Below are positions 60,140 through 64,000 of a stretch of 64,000 nucleotides of DNA, piece after piece (position 1 is the first letter of the stretch; every line of letters starts with the position of its first letter). The position numbers and the translations under genes were made by a program. Origin of the DNA: Panulirus ornatus (Eukaryota; Arthropoda; Malacostraca; Decapoda; Palinuridae); contig NC_092232.1 in NCBI RefSeq assembly GCF_036320965.1, positions 51,499,982 through 51,563,981 on the forward strand, read 5' to 3'. The notes below the pieces were generated by a model. It saw only the letters and a list, made by a program, of their open reading frames with translations. It was not told the origin of the DNA and searched no databases.

Positions 60140-62549
60140 AGTGTCTCAGTATGTTGCTGTCTAATCTTTACCATTTACAGGTGTGATGGAACGTGGCAAC
60201 CTAAAAGTGGAAGAGATTTTGCATGTATTAACATGCACACCGACACAAAAGAATAAAAAAGGAGACTGACAAGGATAAAACACTTTCATCATTCTTACTG
60301 GTATCATGTCTTATTTTCCTTATGTGAGAAAATACATACAACAAAAAAAAGCTCCTAAAACTTGAAATATCCCCAAATCTACACTAAATAATACAAATGA
60401 TCATAAACCTTAAAAAAATCAAAAACTTGATTCATATTCAAACCATTCTGGGAGGTTTCATATATGAATCAAAGTAAAAACAACTATGCTGCATAACTTT
60501 CACTAATCACATACAGTGAGATAATGAGGAAGGAATTTAATCAAAAAATAATCTCGAAATGAAGATAAGCATGCAAAACATCAGTGTCTACACCAAAAAG
60601 CCTAACTTTCATGACAGAACAAGGGTGTCCATGCAAGACCATGTCCAAATATTATAATCAAAATAAATTTCAATACATATGAGCATTATACCAACAAATG
60701 TTATATCTAGAAATTCCCTTCAGCTTCAGGATGTTAACAGATACGCACAATTACTTGAAAAGGCTTTTTATATACTGAACGTGTTCCCCACCTTACAATA
60801 GAGGTAATTAATACTTGGAGAAACCTCCAACCATAGATCAAAGAACAAATATGACACATGAAATAACTGGGACTATATTTACAAAGTGAAACCAACAACA
60901 TTCTTAAACATCATTTTGTTGACTAATTTATCAGCTGAAACTATTTTTCACGAAGATGAATAAAATGAAACAGAAAGGAAAAGCTTCTTTCACAGCTGTA
61001 CATACCAAATACCCATAAGTCATGCCATTAAAGACTACTTTCATTACGTCAATTATCTCTCAATACTGATAGAAGGCAGGTTTATCATGAACTTATGAAA
61101 CTGTCAGCGAATGCTGCACACTAATTTCCACCTAATGTAGAACCTAATATTTCATGTCTCTATGAGGCTGGTTTACCCTCCCTACTAAAAATTGTGAATT
61201 TATCAAAACCAAGGTACTTTCACAAATGCAAAGAAACAAGCCACCATAACATGATGCAGCTCACACCAGTGTCTTCAACTCTTGATTATATCAAATCATT
61301 GAATGTCACTAAAGCTGACAGTTTCTCCAAGTTGGAGGACCTGGAAAATAAAGGGGGAGGGCAAAATCTCCTACGTTTTCCCCAAAAACTATGATGTACC
61401 CAATTGTAGAGTTTTGGGGACAAGAAAGTTTTTTTCATAAGCAATTATGACTAAATTCCAGGCAGATGGGATTTGTAAGAAATCTAAGAAAAACATAAAT
61501 TTACTGATGAAGAATTAGTGGGCTAAGAAAATTCATCTGGGATAAATATCAAAGTTTATTGAATAAAGGTTTTGGAAGAAATATAAAAATATTTTAAGCT
61601 TAAATTTTTTCTTACAGCATATCTAATCATACAGGTACAGTACAGCATAATTATATCGTTAATGTATACATTTTGCATTTGTGAACACATCATTATGAGC
61701 TGTTTAAATGTTTAAATCTGGTAACAATGACCCGATAAAATGATTCAACAGTGGATGGTTTCCTGTGAAATAAGAAGAGCTGCATTATAATTAAACTAAA
61801 TCATATTTACATCTGTCCCAATAAAATTCTAGATTTATCACTTATAATACAATCCATTACTTAGCATAACTGAGATGTATAACCTAACATCAGACAAATC
61901 ACTCAGGAACAATGCATAAATTGTGAAATCATAACTTTTAAATATCTATGTTATGCTTAACTTTACAATAATCTATATATTCATTCAAGAGTTTTACTGT
62001 ATTCCCAATTAAAGAATCAAAATTTTTGAAATTCTTAAAAAAAGTTATTCCCTATCAAAGAGCACCCATCCATCTAAACTTCCCTGTGGACAATCAATAG
62101 CTAGCTGGGTAAGAAAAGATACAAAACTAAATCTTGACATGTTGGATAAGATAATTCAAGAGGAAGTTCACTGCCTTGTTTATACTTTACACCAAATTCT
62201 TAAATGGACTGGCATATATAGCTGTGTTGCTCCTATATCACTGACTGATTAAAGGATGCGTTTGATAAAGCGTATTACACAATTATTCTTTGTAAGATAT
62301 ATTCATGTAATAGGATGCTGGTCGCTTGTCCTCCCTTTAAACAGAATTTAACATCCGGTCACCAACAATGGGTAAAGCATCAGAATTACCTATCAGGCTG
62401 GATTACATCTTCTGTGAAGTGCTACAAGGCACTGAACTTTCAGTCTTGTTCTTTTGGTCATCAGAGTACAGACAAAAAAGAAAAATAAAATGTCTCATTC
62501 ATGCCCTATGCAGACAAAAAGGAAAGTAAAATGAAAGAAAAAGAATAAC
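60140..62549. other. No supported exon upstream of HBP1
   Basis: AT-rich sequence without a recognised exon. If HBP1 has further 5' exons they are short or lie beyond the window. Confidence 0.4.

Positions 62550-62600
<51 letters not shown>
62550..62600. repeat. (AAT)n microsatellite
   Basis: AAT tract directly before the SINE-like element at 62,600. Confidence 0.97.
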
Positions 62601-62870
62601 TATCCCTGGGGATAGGGGAGAAAGAATACTTCCCACGTATATCCCTGCATGTCGTAGAAGGCGACTAAAAGGGAAGGGAGCAGGAGGCTGGAAATCCTCC
62701 CCTCTCATTTTTTTTTTCTTTTAATTTTCCAAAAGAAGGAACAGAGAAGGGGGCCAGGTGAGGACATTCCCTCAAAGGCCCAGTCCTCTGTTCTTAACGC
62801 TACCTCGCTAATGCGGGAAATGGCGAATAGTATGAAAGAAAAGAATAATAATAATAGTAATATACTTTTT
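62600..62870 (+). mobile_element. SINE-like repeat with LINE-type tail
   Basis: Starts CCCTGGGGATAGGGGAGAAA, continues GTCGTAGAAGGCGACTAAAA and CAGGAGGCTGGAAATCCTCC, then a T-rich tract, GAAGGAACAGAGAAGG, and ends with ACGCTACCTCGCTAATGCGG and an A-rich tail. A second copy lies at 36,400-36,625 and part of one, reversed, at 57,005-57,110. No clear RNA polymerase III boxes seen. Confidence 0.65.
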
Positions 62871-62879
62871 CTAATATTT

Positions 62880-63060
62880 GATTGCTGTTTCCTGCTTTAG
62901 CAAAGTAGAACTAAGAATACACGAAGAAAGGCCACATCTGCTCAAATCCACTCTAGTGTAATGCACCAAAACTACAGCTCCCTATCCACATCCAGGTCAC
63001 ACAGACCTTTCTATGGTTCAGTCAACTGACAGCACCTCAACCCTAGAATACCCAATAATA
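62880..63060 (-). mobile_element. Antisense LINE 3' UTR fragment
   Basis: Its minus strand matches the 3' region of the 37,979 LINE (GGTTGAACCATAG-type and CCTGGATGTGGATAG segments, then the tail with CTTTGCTAAAGCAGG). Confidence 0.5.
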
Positions 63061-64000
63061 ATAGTAATAACTGGTTTATTGAACCTAGGAAGCCAATAGA
63101 CTAAAAATATAGTTTAGATTTCAGAACAGAGAAGTTACAATAGTAACTAGTTCTCGTTATACAAGAGCTGCAGATCAAGGTAAGGATGGATACTACAATG
63201 CTTTCAACAAGCACACGAGCAAGGTAAATCTGAATGGTCAAAGTGACAGATATACAAGAAGTTTTACGGAGTAAATATCATGGGTCATACACAACGCACT
63301 TAGTGATTATACATTATGCACTTACAGATAATTAGTTGAACTTAAAAGTGATAAGTAATCTAATGCTGAGTTACAGTTTACTGTAGCTGACATACCACAT
63401 AACTTAGCTAAGAGAAAACTAAGCTGTTTACTTTCTCAGCTATGCACATGTTCAAGGATTATGATGTTCACAATGGTAGCTGTAGAGCTGTTCTTATATC
63501 TGCCTGTTTGAGCTCTGATTAGTAAAAGTTGATTGTGGTGATGGTCAGCAGTCCATGATGGTGGGGGGTGATGGTGGATATGGTCTCAGTGACAGGGGTG
63601 TATCAGCAATTCATTGCCAAACTGTCAGTTGGGCTGCCGGCATTCATTCTGCATGCTCTTTTCTGCACCCTTTTCAGCTTCTCATATATTTGTAGACCTG
63701 CCTTTTAAAGGCAGAAATATCATACAGACGGAAGCAGCAAAAACATCAAAATATTCAACCCACATGTGACTGGTCTCCACACAGAAACTATGGGACACAT
63801 GCAGAAAGCTCATGGAGGCAGTGGCCAAAATAAAACAAGCAGAACAGAGTGAGGGCTACAGCATCATATTAGACAGAAGATGGTTCAAGAGATGTAATGA
63901 CAGGGAAGTTCAAAAGGTAGTTGGCTTCTGGTTTCATTCTGGCCTTCCATCACGGTGACTCCTGTTACTGCATGGTATCTTGCAATAAAAATGCTTTTGA
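63061..64000. other. No supported gene
   Basis: AT-rich. The minus strand at about 63,690-63,600 reads YEKLKRVQKRACRMNAG, which looks like a short piece of a LINE or other repeat, but the frame soon breaks. Confidence 0.35.

Noticed and set aside
61194..61394. 66-residue plus-strand frame
   Set aside because: No domain, no splice context and ordinary for AT-rich intronic DNA.

Overview
This is eukaryotic, animal nuclear DNA. Split genes with GT-AG introns, dense dinucleotide microsatellites, minisatellites and degenerate non-LTR retrotransposon (LINE) and SINE copies all point that way. The repeat style and the divergence of the proteins suggest an arthropod, and I infer a decapod crustacean; the species cannot be fixed from the sequence. 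I see no bacterial, viral or CRISPR features.

Layout. Positions 1 to about 22,000 hold no gene I can support. They are a satellite-rich domain with (TA)n, (CA)n, (GA)n and (GACA)n tracts, at least ten minisatellites, a dispersed repeat carrying (TA)n or (GA)n, and a large inverted repeat (arms about 3,985-5,290 and 6,185-7,491). From about 22,000 to 27,700 the DNA becomes AT-rich and holds LINE fragments on both strands. Positions 27,786-39,456 hold a complete nine-exon minus-strand gene for a 494-residue BTB-BACK-TLDc protein, with a possible 5' UTR exon near 40,514. Positions 40,700-52,800 are intergenic or 3' UTR sequence with LINE and other repeat fragments. Positions 52,805-60,021 hold five minus-strand exons of an HBP1 (HMG-box transcription factor 1) ortholog: conserved SPxSPL-type motif, AXH domain, and HMG box split over the last two exons. 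The 5' end of HBP1 is not certain. Positions 60,100-64,000 hold no recognisable exon, only SINE and LINE pieces and AT-rich DNA.

Both genes read right to left, HBP1 upstream of the BTB-BACK-TLDc gene, with about 12 kb between the HBP1 stop and the BTB gene start. Exon phases agree at every junction in both models. Nothing indicates that the two genes work together: one encodes a probable nuclear repressor, the other a probable adaptor-type protein with a TLDc tail. Repeats in the introns belong to the same families as those outside. A SINE and a LINE in this window share a 3' tail, which suggests one mobilises the other.
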